Origin: Halichondria panicea
Lineage: Eukaryota; Porifera; Demospongiae; Suberitida; Halichondriidae
Direction: 5' to 3'
Assembly (NCBI RefSeq): GCF_963675165.1
Contig: NC_087384.1
Span: 5,077,182-5,141,181, forward strand
DNA length: 64,000 nt
A program made the translations under genes and the position numbers. Position 1 is the stretch's first letter. The number at the start of each line of letters is the position of its first letter. The notes below the pieces were generated by a model. That model worked only from the letters and a program-made list of their open reading frames with translations. It was not told the origin of the DNA and did no database searches. Positions 63,630-64,000 of this stretch are shown here, in pieces.

Positions 63630-64000
63630 GTGAGTTAATTAAGACTCTGAATGTACATGTAAGGTACAGTGCTTAACACCATGAACGCATATAATTGTTC
63701 GTCTATTGTTTTCTCGAATATCACTATGTTGCTATGGTGAGCATGAAGCGGATATCTTGGGAGCTCTTCTCTTTATATGTAGGAGAGTGTTTAGATTACA
63801 GGTTACAGTTCGTTCTGCTCTTTTTTTTATCGTCACTGAAAAAACAAAGAAAAAACAAAGGAAACAATTACTGGCCAGAATATACATTTAAACATAATTA
63901 TTGGAACAGCTAGAGCTTAACTTCTCTAACTGAACCCTGTAGTCACATGATTTTATACGCAACGTCTACTTAACTTCTCTAACTAAACCCTGTAGTCACA

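Overview
The window is animal nuclear DNA. It has many short GT-AG introns, long intergenic and intronic stretches full of small inverted-repeat elements and microsatellites, and metazoan genes: a Slo2/KCNT-type potassium channel, RAP1GDS1 (SmgGDS), SRCAP, sphingosine-1-phosphate lyase and two-domain galectins. An early-branching animal, most likely a demosponge, is my best guess. It rests on the overall style (compact genes, lineage-specific secreted families, CACTA/TNP2-like transposase relics) and not on any diagnostic marker. All exon models were built by hand from splice consensus, reading frame and recalled family sequence.

Layout. (1) 1-2.8 kb and 13.6-16.35 kb are two copies of one duplicated segment. 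Each carries a gene for a small secreted protein, possibly ADP-ribosyltransferase-like. (2) Between them lie a truncated, frameshifted SGPL1 retrocopy (3.06-3.85 kb), a minus-strand 19-exon Slo2-type potassium channel (4.06-10.53 kb, 1,349 aa) and a decayed, intron-containing TNP2-like transposase gene (10.7-12.65 kb). (3) 16.4-30.6 kb on the minus strand is best read as one very large gene of at least 23 phase-compatible exons and about 3,000 codons. One exon of 6.1 kb is made almost wholly of a 36-bp coding minisatellite (12-residue repeat, roughly 145-150 units), and downstream a pair of exons has been tandemly multiplied. I recognise no known domain in it. (4) 30.6-33.5 kb shows no gene but holds several transposon-like inverted-repeat elements. 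(5) 33.5-46.2 kb (minus) is RAP1GDS1; its 6.6-kb fifth intron hosts, on the opposite strand, a small secreted cysteine-rich gene with a triplicated middle exon. (6) SRCAP starts divergently at 46.9 kb and runs off the right end. Its 10.6-kb intron (52.96-63.52 kb), which separates the ATP-binding motif region from the DExx box, contains a cluster of four two-CRD galectin genes plus one galectin fragment, all on the minus strand.

How they fit together: the housekeeping genes (SRCAP, RAP1GDS1, channel) are ordinary single-copy genes. The accessory novelty sits in their introns or between them: nested secreted or lectin families produced by local duplication, and the repeat giant. RAP1GDS1 and SRCAP probably share a bidirectional promoter (46.23-46.95 kb). 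Mobile elements include a family with CAGAGGAGGTA termini and perfect 9-bp target duplications (two copies), pogo/Tigger-like MITEs, and a recurrent CCGTATAGCGGG-type inverted-repeat element.
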